From NCBI GenBank assembly GCA_018388625.1, contig CP074402.1, positions 2,604,001 to 2,668,000 of the forward strand: a stretch of DNA of 64,000 bases, in the 5' to 3' direction. A model generated the notes under the pieces. The model searched no databases. It had not been told where the DNA came from and was given only the letters and a program-made list of their open reading frames with translations. Positions 9,672 through 21,679 of the stretch are shown in pieces. The position numbers and the translations under genes are program-made. This DNA is from Nocardiopsis eucommiae. Its GTDB lineage: Bacteria > Actinomycetota > Actinomycetes > Streptosporangiales > Streptosporangiaceae. Position 1 is the stretch's first letter. The number at the start of each line of letters is the position of its first letter.

Positions 9672-10525
9672 ATGACAACGACCCCCGAGACCCGCGCCGA
9701 CGCACCCGGCGGGACCGGACCCACCACGGGGACGGCCCTCGTCTCCACCCTGGTGCTGACCACCGCGACCCTCGTCGCCGCCCTGGTCATCTCCGGGGGA
9801 GTCAACCCGGTGCAGGTCTCGCTGGCCCTCCTGCCCCTGGTCGCCGCCCTGGGCTACTGGCGAGGTGCCCGCTGGGCCCCGGTCACGGCGGTCCTGTCCG
9901 TCCTCCTCCTGCTTCCCATGCGCGTGGTGGAGCTCTCCTTCGACCTCTCCCGGCCCGGGGACGCCGTCCCCTTCGCGGTGGCCGTGTTGACCGTCCTCGC
10001 CGCCGGAACCGTCCTGACCACCGCCGTGCTGGACCGGTCCGCACGGAGGAGGCCCTCGCCCCGCCGCGCCGTGACCGGTGCCGTCCTCGGCGCGGCACTG
10101 GGCGCCGTGCTCGGACTCGGTCTGGTCCTCGCCAGCCCGCAGCCCGACGACACCGGCGGCCTCAGCGACGAGGAGATCGCCGCCCTGCCCACCGTGGACA
10201 TGGTCAACTTCCGCTTCGAACCCGGCCAGCTCCGGGTGGCGGAGGGCCAGCCCGTGGCCTTTCGGTTCACCAACCACACCGACAGGTCGCACAGCTTCGC
10301 CGTCGAGGCGCTGGGTATCGACACCACCGTCCCCAGCGGCCGGACCCGCACGGTGGTCGTCGAGGCCGACGCCGGGACCTACCCGTTCGTCTGCACCGTC
10401 GGCGACCACGAGGGAGCGGGATGGTCGGGAGCCTGGTCGTGGTCGGTGACGGACGCGCGGACGCCACCGGTGGTGAGGACACGGCGGACACCGAGCGCAC
10501 CCCGGGGACCGGCCATGACCACTGA
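9672..10525 (+). CDS. Membrane-anchored cupredoxin-domain protein (one frame break)
   Basis: About 284 residues. Five predicted membrane segments fill residues 20-150 (for example LVSTLVLTTATLVAALVISG and AVTGAVLGAALGAVLGLGLV). An extracytoplasmic cupredoxin domain follows. Copper ligands are visible as the His in RSHSF and the Cys, His and Met of the motif FVCTVGDHEGAGM. The motif is interrupted near 10420; with one extra G the frame gives GMVGSLVVVG and ends GTGHDH at 10525, overlapping the next gene. Without the correction the frame runs into the oxidase, an apparent fusion I reject. It probably handles electron transfer or copper with the oxidase. Confidence 0.75.
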
Positions 10526-11869
10526 CCCCCGGCTCCTGCGGCGCAGGGCCTTCCTCACCGCCGCCGGTGCGGCGGTCGCCGGGGCGGCCGCCCTGCCCGT
10601 CCTGCTCCGCGCGGGCGGCCCTGACCTGCCCACCGACCGCCCCGAGCTGCCGGACCTGCCCGAGATTCCCCTGACCACCGACGCCGACGGGGTCCGTGTC
10701 GCCCGCCTGGTCGCGGAGTCGACCGGCACCGGGCTGGCCTACAACGGCACGAGCCCGGGCCCCCTGCTGAGGGTGCGCGAGGGCGACACCGTCCGGGTGG
10801 AGTTCACCAACACCGTCGACGCGCCCAGCAGCCTGCACCTGCACGGACTTCCCCTCACCCCCGAGGTCGACCAGCCGCTGCACCACGTGTCGCCGGGGAG
10901 TCCCACACCCAGGAGTTCCCGGTCGCGGAGGGCTGCGCGGGCACCCACTGGTACCACCCGCACGCCCACGGGGACGTGGAACGCCAGCTCCTGGCCGGGC
11001 TGGCCGGGCCGATCGTCGTGGAGGGGCCCCTCGACCGGGAGGTCCCCGCGCTGGCGGCGGCCGACGACCGGCTGGTGATGTTCACCCGCGCGGGCCGCGA
11101 CGTCGTGGCCAACGGGGTGGACCAGCCCCGGATCACCGCGCGCTCAGGGCTCACCCGGCTGCGGCTGCTCAACTCCACCGCTGGAGACCACCTGCTCCTG
11201 GGATGCCTGCGCGAGGACGGCTCGGCGGTCCCGACGCACCTGGTCACCACCGACGTCGGCCCGGTCGAACACCCCAGGGAGGTCGAGGAGGTCCTGCTCG
11301 CCCCCGGTGAGCGGGCCGAGGTCCTCGTGGAGACCGTGGAGGCGGGGCGCCTCGCCCTCGTCCGCCTCCCCTACTCGGTCTACGGGCCCGGTGGGGAGAC
11401 CAACGAGGAGAGGACCCTGGCGGTCGTGGAGGTGCCCGCGGGCACGCCCCCATGCCCCCGCCCGACCGTCTGCTGCCGGTCGAGGAGCTGGACCCGCGGA
11501 CGCGGTCAGGACCAGGCAGGTGGTCTTCGGCGCCACCCCCGACGGGTCCTTCACGATCGACGGACGGATCTTCGACATGGACCGGGTGGACGCGGAGGCG
11601 CGGCTGGACACCCTGGAGATCTGGGAGGTGGTCAACGAGCACGGCAGCGACCACCCCTTCCACCTGCACAGCTACCCGGTGCAGGTGCTGGACCGGGACG
11701 GGGTGCCCGAGCCCTACCGGGCCTGGCGGGACACCGTGAACGTCCCGGCCGGGTCGACCGTGCGCCTGCTCGTGCCCTTCCGGCACGGCGCGGGCCGGAC
11801 CGTCTACCACTGCCACATCCTCAACCACGAGGACCTGGGCATGATGGGCGTCCTGGAGGTCACCGGGTG
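10515..11869 (+). CDS. Multicopper oxidase (two frame breaks)
   Basis: Secreted or membrane-anchored oxidase of about 450 residues. ATG 10515 begins MTTDPRLLRRRAFLTAAGAA, an export signal that looks Tat-like (RRRAFL). The copper motifs occur in order: SSLHLHGLP, then HWYHPHAHG, then HPFHLHSYPV, then YHCHILNHEDLGMMG, which supply type 1, 2 and 3 copper ligands. Breaks near 10890 and 11455 are fixed by single bases. The start overlaps the cupredoxin stop, so the two are co-expressed under the TetR-type operator. A role in copper tolerance or metal oxidation is inference; substrate is not evident. Confidence 0.82.
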
Positions 11870-11909
11870 AGGTCGGGGACCGGCGCGCCGCCGGTCCCCG
11901 ACCCCGCCG

Positions 11910-14296
<2,387 letters not shown>

Positions 14297-14300
<4 letters not shown>

Positions 14301-14707
14301 CGGTCCTCCTTGATCCGGACCAGGTTGCCGGCCGGGTCGCGGAAGGCGCAGTCACGGACGCCGTAGGGCTGTTCGGTGGGTTCCTGGACGACCTCGGCGC
14401 CCTTCGCCACCATCTCCTCGAAGGTGGAGTCCAGGTCCGGGGTGGCCAGGTTCAGGAAGGCGTAGGTCCCCTTGGCCATCATCTCGGTGATGACCCGGCG
14501 CTCCTCGTCAGTGACCCCGGGATCGGCCACCGGGGGCTCCAGGACCACGGAGGTGTCGGGCTGCCCCACCGGCCCCACCGTGATCCAGCGCATCCCCTCG
14601 TACCCGACGTCGAGGCGGACCTCGAACCCGAGGACGTCCCGGTAGAAGGCCAGCGAGGCCTCCGGGTCGGTGTGCGGCAGGAAACTGGCGTTGATCTTGA
14701 TGTCCAT
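14297..14707 (-). CDS. VOC-superfamily (glyoxalase/bleomycin-resistance fold) protein
   Basis: A protein of 136 residues starting MDIKINASFLPHTDPEASLA, with the paired beta-alpha-beta modules of vicinal-oxygen-chelate proteins: FYRDVLGFEVRLDV near residue 22 and YGVRDCAFRDPAGNLVRIKE at the end. It overlaps the start of the UvrA-like gene. Together with the AraC protein upstream this looks like a small toxicant-response unit. Metal-ligand positions and substrate cannot be assigned. Confidence 0.82.
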
Positions 14708-14717
14708 GCTGGTCACA

Positions 14718-15170
14718 CTACGACTGGCCGGGACGCCGCGCTTCTTGATTCCTGATCGGTCTGGTGACCTGTCGGACCACGCACGAGGGCATGCCCTCCG
14801 CCTCGCCCACGGCCTGTCGGCGGTAGGTGCTGGGCGGCACCCCGACCAGCTCGGTGAAACGGGTGCTGAAGGTGCCCAGGGAGGAGCAGCCGACCTCGAA
14901 GCACACGTCGGTGACGCTGAGGTCGCCACGGCGCAGCAGCGCCATGGCGCGCTCGATGCGCCGGGTCATGAGGTACGAGTACGGCGATTCGCCGTAGGCC
15001 CGCCTGAACTCGCGACTGAGGTGCCCCGCCGACATGTGGGCGTCCCTGGCGAGCTGTTCGACGTTCAGGGGCAGCGCGTACTCCCGGTCGATCCGGTCGC
15101 GGACGCGCCGCAGACGCGTGAGGTCACTCAGGTGCCTGTCGGAGGCGGATCCACTGGTCACGGGACTCAT
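14718..15170 (-). CDS. Short AraC-family regulator
   Basis: A 150-residue protein in which the two AraC helix-turn-helix motifs occupy the N-terminal two thirds: NVEQLARDAHMSAGHLSREF, then DVCFEVGCSSLGTFSTRFTE followed by LVGVPPSTYRR. There is no separate ligand-binding domain. The stop is 11 bases upstream of the VOC start, so it probably heads and controls the VOC-UvrA-like operon. The 163-base divergent spacer to the dehydrogenase at 15334 holds no further gene. Confidence 0.82.
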   Translation of the reverse strand: MSPVTSGSASDRHLSDLTRLRRVRDRIDREYALPLNVEQLARDAHMSAGHLSREFRRAYGESPYSYLMTRRIERAMALLRRGDLSVTDVCFEVGCSSLGTFSTRFTELVGVPPSTYRRQAVGEAEGMPSCVVRQVTRPIRNQEARRPGQS

Positions 15171-15333
15171 CGTGCCACGGGGTGACGACGGACTCCAGAC
15201 GACCCGACGGAGGGGCTTCCGGTCCCCGTGGAACCCGCCACGGGGCGGGGCCCGACACGCTATCTTGCCAGTCGTAACCAATGGATCACGTTCGGTCACG
15301 GGCAGCCGGGCCGGACCCCGAAGGAGGCAACCG

Positions 15334-16354
15334 ATGCGAGCGGCCCTGATGTACGGCGCCGGTGACGTACGGGTGGAGAACGTGCCCGATCCGGAGCTCG
15401 TCGATCCCGCCGACGCCCTGGTGCGCGTGGTGCGCACGTGCGTGTGCGGCAGCGACCTGCACGCCTACCGGGGCATGCCCGCCTCCGAGGAGGGGTCCGT
15501 GCCGGGCACGAGTTCGTCGGCGTCGTGGAGGAGACCGGACCCGAGGTCACCTGGGTCCGGCCCGGAGACCTCGTGGTGTCCCCGTTCTCCTACGCCGACC
15601 ACACCTGCGGACTGTGCCGGGAGGGACTCCACACCTCCTGCGCGAACGGGGGCTGCTCAGCGGCGCCCAGGCCGAGGTGGTCCGCGTCCCCCAGGCCCAG
15701 GGCACGCTGGTCCGGCTGCCCGTCCGGGAGGAGTCCGCTCTGCTGCCCTCGCTCCTGACCCTGGCCGACGTCTACCCCACCGGTCACCACGCCGCCGTGA
15801 CCGCCGGGGTCGGACCCGGCACCTCGGTCACCGTCGTCGGGGACGGTGCCGTGGGCCTGCTGTCCGTGCTCGCCGCCAGGAGGAGGGGCGCCGAGGAGAT
15901 CATCCTCATGGGCCGCCACAAGGACCGCACCGACCTGGGCCGGGAGTTCGGGGCCGTCGAGGTGGTCGCGGAGCGCGGTGAGGAGGGCGTGGAGCGGGTC
16001 CGGGAACTGACCCGGGGCGAGGGCACCCACACGGTGATCGAGGCCGTCGGCCAGCTGGACGCCTACGAGACGGCTCTGGGCGTGGCCCGCGTCGGCGGCA
16101 CCGTCAGCCGCGTGGGCCTGCCCCAGTACGAGCGGGGACCGATCGGGATCTCGGCGATGTTCGCCGCGAACGTCACCCTCACCGGCGGCCCCGCCCCCGC
16201 GCGCGCCTACATCGAGGAACTGCTCCCCGACGTCCTGGAGGGGAACGTCCACCCCGGCCTGGTCTTCGACCACGCCTCCGACCTCGACGGCGTCTCGGAG
16301 GCCTACCGGCTGATGGACCAGCGCGAGGTCCTCAAGGTCCTCGTCCAGCCCTGA
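15334..16354 (+). CDS. Zinc-dependent alcohol dehydrogenase family protein (two frame breaks)
   Basis: Medium-chain dehydrogenase of about 340 residues; ATG 15334 follows AAGGAGG. Catalytic zinc ligands appear as CGSDLH and, after correction near 15505, GHEFVG. The structural-zinc lobe is [15 protein letters not shown]. The NAD(P) Rossmann motif [10 protein letters not shown] lies near residue 170. A second break lies near 15650. The substrate is unknown. Its operon is a single gene, divergent from the AraC gene and convergent with the pdxA2 block across a strong hairpin. Confidence 0.82.
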
Positions 16355-16390
16355 CCGACGGGACCCGAGGGGGCGCGCCGAGTCCCGCGG

Positions 16391-16430
16391 GCCGGTGCCC
16401 CGGGGAGGTTCACCTCCGGGGGCACCGGCA
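16391..16430. terminator. Bidirectional hairpin between convergent genes
   Basis: GCCGGTGCCCCGGGGAGGT pairs with ACCTCCGGGGGCACCGGC across a tiny loop. It lies between the dehydrogenase stop (16354) and the pdxA2 stop (16438), so it can serve both transcripts. There is no long T tract, as is usual in high-GC actinomycetes. Confidence 0.65.
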
Positions 16431-16437
16431 GCCGGGG

Positions 16438-17448
16438 TCAGGCGTCGACGGAACGCCGACCGCCGATGCTCACGGCCAGGTCGAACGCGTTCTGCACCGA
16501 CCCGGTGTTGGCCACGCCCCGCCCGACCACGTCGAAGGCCGTGCCGTGGGCGGGCGTGCAGATCGGGACCGGGAGCCCGCCCGCGATGGTGACCCCTCCG
16601 TCGAACCCCATCAGCTTCATGGCGATCTGGCCCTGGTCGTGGTACATGGTCAGGACACCGTCGAACTCACCGCTCCTGGCGCGCAGGAAGATGGTGTCCG
16701 AGGGGAACGGACCCTTGACGTCCAGCCCCTGACCCGCGAGATCGGCGACGGCGGGACCGATGACGTCGATCTCGTGGCGGCCGAACCTGCCGCTCTCCCC
16801 GGCGTGCGGGTTGAGCGCGCACACGCCGATCCTCGGGGAGTCCAGCCCGGAGCCGCGCAGTACCTGGTCGAGCAGGAGACCGGCCTCCACCACGTTGTCG
16901 CGTGTGATGCCCGAGTGCACGTCCGCGATGGACACGTGTGAGGTCACGCGCGCGGTCCACAGGCCGGGCAGGACGTTGAGCTCGGAGGTGAAGGATTCGA
17001 CTCCCAGCACCTCCTCGAACCAGCGCAGCTCGTCGTTCTCCGTCATCCCGGCCAGGTGCAGGGACGACTTGTTGAGCGGCGCGAAGAGGATGGCGTCCAC
17101 CCGGCCGTCCTTGGCCATGTCGAGGGCGACGGCGAGGTTGGCCAGTGCCCATCTGCCACCCGCCTCGGTCGCCGCGCGGCGCTCGAAGCCGCCCTCGCTC
17201 CCGGCGGGGCGGGCGGCCCCGTTGTCGTACAGGACCGGAAGCCCGCTTCCGGCGTCGCCGTACTCGATCGCGACCCCGGCGTCCTCGCCCGCCGACCGCA
17301 GCTCCTCAGGGTCGGAGACGAGCACGATGTCGGCGGCCCCGGTGTTCTCGGGGCGGGAGAGCAGCTTCGCGATCAGTTCGGGTCCGACCCCCGCCGGGTC
17401 CCCCAGGGTGATCGCGACGCGGGGGCGGGGCTGCGAAGAAGTGGTCAT
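16438..17448 (-). CDS. pdxA2: PdxA2-type 4-phospho-sugar-acid dehydrogenase
   Basis: PdxA-fold NAD-dependent dehydrogenase of 336 residues. Key sequences are ITLGDPAGVGPELIAK at the start, APLNKSSLHLAGM near residue 120, ALNPHAGESG, MYHDQGQIAMK and GTAFDVVGRG; these include the metal-binding His and Asp of the family. True PdxA makes vitamin B6. A copy sitting in an operon with a carboxylate transporter and next to erythrulose-phosphate enzymes is more likely PdxA2, which oxidises 4-phospho-D-threonate or 4-phospho-D-erythronate. ATGA overlap with tctA shows co-translation. Substrate assignment is inference. Confidence 0.8.
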   Translation of the reverse strand: MTTSSQPRPRVAITLGDPAGVGPELIAKLLSRPENTGAADIVLVSDPEELRSAGEDAGVAIEYGDAGSGLPVLYDNGAARPAGSEGGFERRAATEAGGRWALANLAVALDMAKDGRVDAILFAPLNKSSLHLAGMTENDELRWFEEVLGVESFTSELNVLPGLWTARVTSHVSIADVHSGITRDNVVEAGLLLDQVLRGSGLDSPRIGVCALNPHAGESGRFGRHEIDVIGPAVADLAGQGLDVKGPFPSDTIFLRARSGEFDGVLTMYHDQGQIAMKLMGFDGGVTIAGGLPVPICTPAHGTAFDVVGRGVANTGSVQNAFDLAVSIGGRRSVDA

Positions 17449-19067
17449 GACTGCCTTTCTGGCGGTGGGGGCTGGTGAACGGTGTCGGCGCCGTCGTTCG
17501 CGGCGTGGCCGTCGGTGGAGCCCGAGGTCTCCGCCTCGGTGATCCCGGTGGTGTCGGTGTTGTTGTGGCCGTTGGCACCGCCGTCTCCCCGGCGCGCGGA
17601 CCGGAGCGCCCTCACGGCCGCCGGGCCGACGATCAGCAGCAGGGCCACCCCGAGGATGGCGAGCGCGGTGCCGCTGGAGGCGAGCAGGGGCAGGACCGAG
17701 CCCTCGCCCAGCGCCGAGGTCTGCACCAGCGCGGTCTCGAAGAGAGGGCCGATGACCAGGCCGAGCACGAGGGGCGCCACGGGGAGGTTGAGCCGCTTCA
17801 TCGCGTAGCCCACGAAGCCGAACACGATGACGATCCACACGCTCAGCATGCTGTTCTTGATCGAGTAGGCGCCGACCAGGCTCGTGACGATGATCAGCGG
17901 GTAGAGGATCGAGTACCTGATCCGCAGGAGCTGGGCGAAGACCGGTGCCAGCGGCAGGTTCAGCAGGAGCAGGATGGCGTTGCCGATGAAGAACGAGGCC
18001 AGCAGGCCCCAGACGAGCGTGGGCTGGTTCTCGAAGAGCAGCGGCCCGGGTTGGATGCCGTACACCAGGAAGGCGCCGAGGAGGACGGCGGTGGTGGCGC
18101 CACCGGGGACCCCCAGGACCAGCGTCGGGATGAAGTTGGCGTTGGACCCCGAGCTGGTGGCCGCGTCGGGGGCGACCACACCCTCGATCGCTCCCGTTCC
18201 GAGCTGGGCGCGGTTCCGGGAGAACCGCTTCTCGACTCCGTAGGCCATGAAGGAGGCGAGGGTGGTCCCCGCTCCGGGCAGGCAGCCGAGGACGAACCCG
18301 ACGAGGGTGCCGCGTGCCGTCGCCGGGGCCGAGCGGCGGAGGTCCTCCCGGGTGAGGAGCAGGTCGCGGAAACGCGCGCGGATGGGGGTGGCCATGCCCC
18401 GGTGGAGCTGGTTGAGGAGCTCCCCGATGGCGAAGAGCCCGATCATCACCTCGACGTAGGGCAGACCGCCGAACAGGCCCACCTGGTCGAAGGTGTACCG
18501 GGGTGTCCCCGAGCCGACGTCGACCCCCACGCTGGAGATCAGGACCCCGACCAGGCCCAGGGCGGCGCCCATCAGGAGGTTGCCCCCGGAGAAGACCACG
18601 ATCGTGCAGAGACCGAGGGCCATCACGGCGAGGATCTCGGGCGGGCCGAAGCCGAGGGCGATGTCGGCGAAGATCGGTGCCAGCGTGGTCAGGGCGATCA
18701 GCGCGACGAACGCCGCCGTGAACGAACCGATCGCGGAGATGGCCAGGGCGGGTCCCGCCCGTCCGGCGCGCGCCATGCGGTAGCCGTCGAAGGTCGAGAC
18801 CACTGAGGACGCCTCGCCGGGTGTGGCGACCAGGATGGCGGTGGTCGTGGCTCCGAACTGCGAGCCGTGGTAGATGCCCGCGAGCATGATGAGCGCGGTG
18901 AGCGGGTCGAAGGTGAGGGTGACCGGGATCAGGATGGCCACGCCGGTGGCTGACCCGAGGCCGGGCAGGATGCCGATGACCGTGCCGAGAAGGACGCCCA
19001 CGAAGCACCAGAAGAGGTTCTCCGGAGTGAGCGCGGCGCTGAAACCGACGACGAGGTTGTCGATCAC
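17445..19067 (-). CDS. tctA: Tripartite tricarboxylate transporter, large membrane subunit TctA
   Basis: A 540-residue membrane protein with about twelve spans and the family signature GILPGLGSATGVAILIPVTL near residue 35, repeated in form at LGCLPGAGTTLASFMAYGVE. The C-terminal 50 residues are hydrophilic and low in complexity. GTG 19067 overlaps the tctB stop and its own stop overlaps the pdxA2 start. It works with TctB and the TctC binding protein to import a carboxylate, here probably a C4 sugar acid. Confidence 0.9.
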   Translation of the reverse strand: MIDNLVVGFSAALTPENLFWCFVGVLLGTVIGILPGLGSATGVAILIPVTLTFDPLTALIMLAGIYHGSQFGATTTAILVATPGEASSVVSTFDGYRMARAGRAGPALAISAIGSFTAAFVALIALTTLAPIFADIALGFGPPEILAVMALGLCTIVVFSGGNLLMGAALGLVGVLISSVGVDVGSGTPRYTFDQVGLFGGLPYVEVMIGLFAIGELLNQLHRGMATPIRARFRDLLLTREDLRRSAPATARGTLVGFVLGCLPGAGTTLASFMAYGVEKRFSRNRAQLGTGAIEGVVAPDAATSSGSNANFIPTLVLGVPGGATTAVLLGAFLVYGIQPGPLLFENQPTLVWGLLASFFIGNAILLLLNLPLAPVFAQLLRIRYSILYPLIIVTSLVGAYSIKNSMLSVWIVIVFGFVGYAMKRLNLPVAPLVLGLVIGPLFETALVQTSALGEGSVLPLLASSGTALAILGVALLLIVGPAAVRALRSARRGDGGANGHNNTDTTGITEAETSGSTDGHAANDGADTVHQPPPPERQS

Positions 19068-19627
19068 GGGGCGCTCCACAGGGTCGGATCGAAGACGCCG
19101 AGGGGAAGGGGGACCCTCAGGAGTACGACGAACAGCAGGTAGCACACGACCAGGACGCCGACAGACGCGGTGAGCGCGACGGGCCAGCGCAGGCGTTCGA
19201 CGCCGATGGTCAGGAACAGGGTCAGGACGGCCAGTGCGGGCAGGATGCCCAGGAAGGGGATGAGCGCACCGGTGCAGACCAGGGCCGCCGAGACGACGGC
19301 CAGCTTGCGGCGGATCGCCCGCAGTTCCTCGGCGGAGTGCCCGGAGTCCTCCTCCACGTGGCCGTCGCCCCGCAGGACCGTCCCGGTGCGCGCCTCCCGG
19401 TACAGGAGCACGACCCCGATGACGGCCAGGGCCAGACCGGCCACGCGGGGCAGCGCCCCCGGACCGACGGTCCCGTCCTCAGCGGTGAAGGGGTAGGCGA
19501 ACGAGCCGAGGAGGAAGAGCGCGCCGAGGACCGACAGCGCGGCGTGCGCGGCGAGGACCGAGGGCCGGGCCCTGGTCGCGCCGCCGGTCCCCGCACTCGC
19601 GGGGAGGGGTGTGGCGTCGCCGCTCAC
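19064..19627 (-). CDS. tctB: Tripartite tricarboxylate transporter, small subunit TctB
   Basis: A 187-residue protein with four predicted membrane spans, for example ALSVLGALFLLGSFAYPF, VAGLALAVIGVVLLYREA and LAVLTLFLTIGVERL. The arrangement tctC-tctB-tctA with four-base overlaps is diagnostic of the family. GTG 19627 is the start. Alone, TctB proteins are poorly conserved; the call rests mainly on topology and context. Confidence 0.85.
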   Translation of the reverse strand: MSGDATPLPASAGTGGATRARPSVLAAHAALSVLGALFLLGSFAYPFTAEDGTVGPGALPRVAGLALAVIGVVLLYREARTGTVLRGDGHVEEDSGHSAEELRAIRRKLAVVSAALVCTGALIPFLGILPALAVLTLFLTIGVERLRWPVALTASVGVLVVCYLLFVVLLRVPLPLGVFDPTLWSAP

Positions 19628-20586
19628 TGGAACACCTCCGCCATCTGCTCGTCGTGTTCCGCCAGGTACTCCTCGAACTCCTCACCGGCGAGGACGGCCG
19701 GGATGAGGAGGTCGTCCCTGATGTAGTCGTGGTAGGTGTCGGACTCCATGGCCTCGAGGATCGAGTCGATCCAGTAGTCCCGCTGGACCGGGGCGATCCC
19801 GTCGGGGGCCAGGACACCGCGCCAGATGGTGACCTCGGCGTCCAGGCCCTGTTCGACGGCGGTGGGCACGTCGCCCAGCACGGGGTCGTCGTACCGCTCC
19901 TCGCTGAGCGTGCACAGCGCCTTGAAGTCGCCGCTCTCCACGTAGGGCTTGGCGGAGGCGGCGCTGGCCGGAGCCACCTCGATCTGGCCGCCGAGCAGTC
20001 CGGTGAGGACTTCGCCGGTGGATCCGTAGGGCACGACGGAGAACTGTCCGCCGCTCCGCTCGAACTCCGCCGTGACCAGGGAGTCGGCGCCGGTCCGGCC
20101 GCTCGACCCGGTCTTGACCGTCTGGTCCTGGCTGGCCTCGATCAGTTCGGCGCAGGTCTCGTAGGGGGCGTCACTGGAGGCGACGACCATCCGTGAGTCC
20201 TGGGCGAACATGACCAGAGGGGTGAAGTCGCGGTAGGTGAAGGGCACGTCGTAGACGAGGGGCAGGGTGTTGAGGGCGCTCTCGGCCACGAGCAGCGCGT
20301 TGCCGTTGCCCTGCTCGGACATGAAGGTGGCCCAGCCGACCGCGCCGGAGCCCCCTCCCTGTTCTCCACGTTGACGTTGAACCCGGCGTCGAGGTCGTTG
20401 AGTGCCTCGGCCACGACGCGGGCGGAGCGGTCACTGCCGCCGCCGGGGGCGAAGGCGACGAGTGCGGAGACCGAACCCCGGGGGTCCAGTCGTCGGGGGA
20501 GCGGGGCTGGCGTTCAACACCGTGCATCCCGCGAGCAGGATGCAGGCGCTTGGCGCTGCCAGTGCCATGCGCGGTGATGGCTTCAT
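19624..20586 (-). CDS. tctC: Tripartite tricarboxylate transporter binding lipoprotein TctC (two frame breaks)
   Basis: Bug-family solute-binding protein. ATG 20586 opens MKPSPRMALAAPSACILLAGC, a lipoprotein signal. The frame breaks near 20505 and again near 20350. Between them the conserved FAPGGGSDRSARVVAEALN appears, and after the second break the frame continues with FMSEQGNGNALLVAES and FTYRDFTPLVMFAQDS to the stop. The corrected length of about 320 residues is normal. It is the first gene of the operon; an operator-like palindrome lies 65 bases upstream. Confidence 0.82.
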
Positions 20587-20650
20587 GTCAGGCCCTCTTG
20601 CGTCCGGGGGTGGAGGAGCTCTCTGACGCGCAACCAGCACGACATCAAAG

Positions 20651-20662
20651 ATCCTATTGGAT
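20651..20662. promoter_or_regulatory. GntR operator candidate before tctC
   Basis: ATCCTATTGGAT, within AAGATCCTATTGGATATC, is an inverted repeat 65 bases upstream of tctC. The same core, ATCCTATAGGGT preceded by AAAG, occurs at 21585-21596 ahead of the erythrulose-phosphate operon. The regulator gene lies between the two sites. The rest of the 20587-20788 spacer shows no gene. Confidence 0.6.
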
Positions 20663-20788
20663 ATCGGACCAAGCTAGGTGTCTGACACAGGAATGACAAG
20701 GGGGCGAAACAAAATCGAACGAACACGGGACGGCGGTGGGCCCCCTCCGGAGTCGGAGGGGCCCACCGCCGCGCTGAGCTGTGCGGAG

Positions 20789-21520
20789 TCAGCCCTCCGC
20801 CGAGGCCCGGCGCGCCACCGCCTCCAGATGGGAGCGCATGGAGGCGCGAAGGGCCTCGGGGTCGCCGGTCTCGAAGGCGGCGAGGATCGCGGTGTGCTCC
20901 GCGATCGCCTGGTCCATGTCCATCGTCCCGTGCTGGACGGTCTGTCGGAGCCGGTGGACGTGCGCGCTCAGGGATTCGGCCGACTGTGTCAGGAAACGGT
21001 TCCCCGCCGCCCTGATGATCGTCAGGTGGAACTCCCAGTCGGCGGCGAAGTAGTCGCGCAGGTCGGCGAAGTCGGGAGGGGTCTCGCCCGCTCCGCGCAC
21101 CTCACGCACCCTGTGGGCCGCGAGGACGTGTTGGGCGTGGGCCACACGCAGCTCCGGCAGCAGGTCGTCGGAGTGCCCGGCGGCGCGCTCGACCGCCGCG
21201 ACCTCGAGGATCGTGCGCATGTCGAAGAGCTCCTCCAGCTGTTCGGGCGTCATGGGCGGGGCGACCCGGTAGCCCTTGAGCGCCACGCGCGACACCAGGC
21301 CGGTGTGCTCCAGCTGGACCAGGGCCTCGCGCACGGGTGTGGGGGAGACGGCCATCTCGCGGGCGAGGGAGTCGATGCCCAGGGAGCTCCCCGGGGGTGC
21401 GGAGCCGTCGAGCAGCTTCTCCAGGATCGCGTCGTACACGCCGTCCCGAAGGGCGCGGCGGGCGACCACGGCGCCCTTCGTGGTTGAACCCCCGGTGGAG
21501 GTGGTCTCTCTTTTGTTCAT
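20789..21520 (-). CDS. GntR-family (FadR/FCD type) regulator of the C4 sugar block
   Basis: A 243-residue protein. The N-terminal winged helix-turn-helix includes GIDSLAREMAVSPTPVREAL and GLVSRVALKGYRVAPP. A C-terminal FCD domain is seen in FDMRTILEVAAVERA, DWEFHLTIIRAAGN and AIAEHTAILAAFETGDPEAL, with the Asp and His residues that bind metal or ligand in this family. ATG 21520 gives MNKRET; a GTG six bases upstream is possible. It probably represses both the tctCBA-pdxA2 operon and the divergent operon at 21680 through the shared palindromes. The inducer is likely a C4 sugar acid or its phosphate. Confidence 0.85.
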   Translation of the reverse strand: MNKRETTSTGGSTTKGAVVARRALRDGVYDAILEKLLDGSAPPGSSLGIDSLAREMAVSPTPVREALVQLEHTGLVSRVALKGYRVAPPMTPEQLEELFDMRTILEVAAVERAAGHSDDLLPELRVAHAQHVLAAHRVREVRGAGETPPDFADLRDYFAADWEFHLTIIRAAGNRFLTQSAESLSAHVHRLRQTVQHGTMDMDQAIAEHTAILAAFETGDPEALRASMRSHLEAVARRASAEG

Positions 21521-21584
21521 CTCCACCAGATCCTAGCCCGACGGCTGCGTGACTCGTCGGTCAACTCTGTTCGGCATCGGAAAG

Positions 21585-21596
21585 ATCCTATAGGGT
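21585..21596. promoter_or_regulatory. GntR operator candidate before the erythrulose-phosphate operon
   Basis: ATCCTATAGGGT in AAAGATCCTATAGGGTCTAT, one base short of a perfect palindrome. It lies in the 159-base divergent spacer between the GntR gene and the isomerase gene and matches the site at 20651-20662. It could act on both promoters. Confidence 0.62.
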
Positions 21597-21679
21597 CTAT
21601 GATTCCAAGCCCGTCGGGTCATCCCACTCGACCCGCGCCGGGCTCGCACGGCCCCCAGGACCGACCCCCGGAGACGACG

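Noticed and set aside
9576..11078. Apparent cupredoxin-multicopper oxidase fusion
   Set aside because: The copper motif and the C terminus of the cupredoxin are restored by one base near 10420, giving a stop at 10525 that overlaps the oxidase start.
16438..17448. Vitamin B6 biosynthesis PdxA
   Set aside because: The gene sits in an operon with a carboxylate transporter and under a sugar-type GntR operator, which favours PdxA2 in acid-sugar breakdown, though sequence alone does not exclude PdxA.
17475..18806. Long + strand frame opposite tctA
   Set aside because: It is a low-complexity Gly/Asp/His/Arg-rich shadow of a clear membrane protein on the minus strand.
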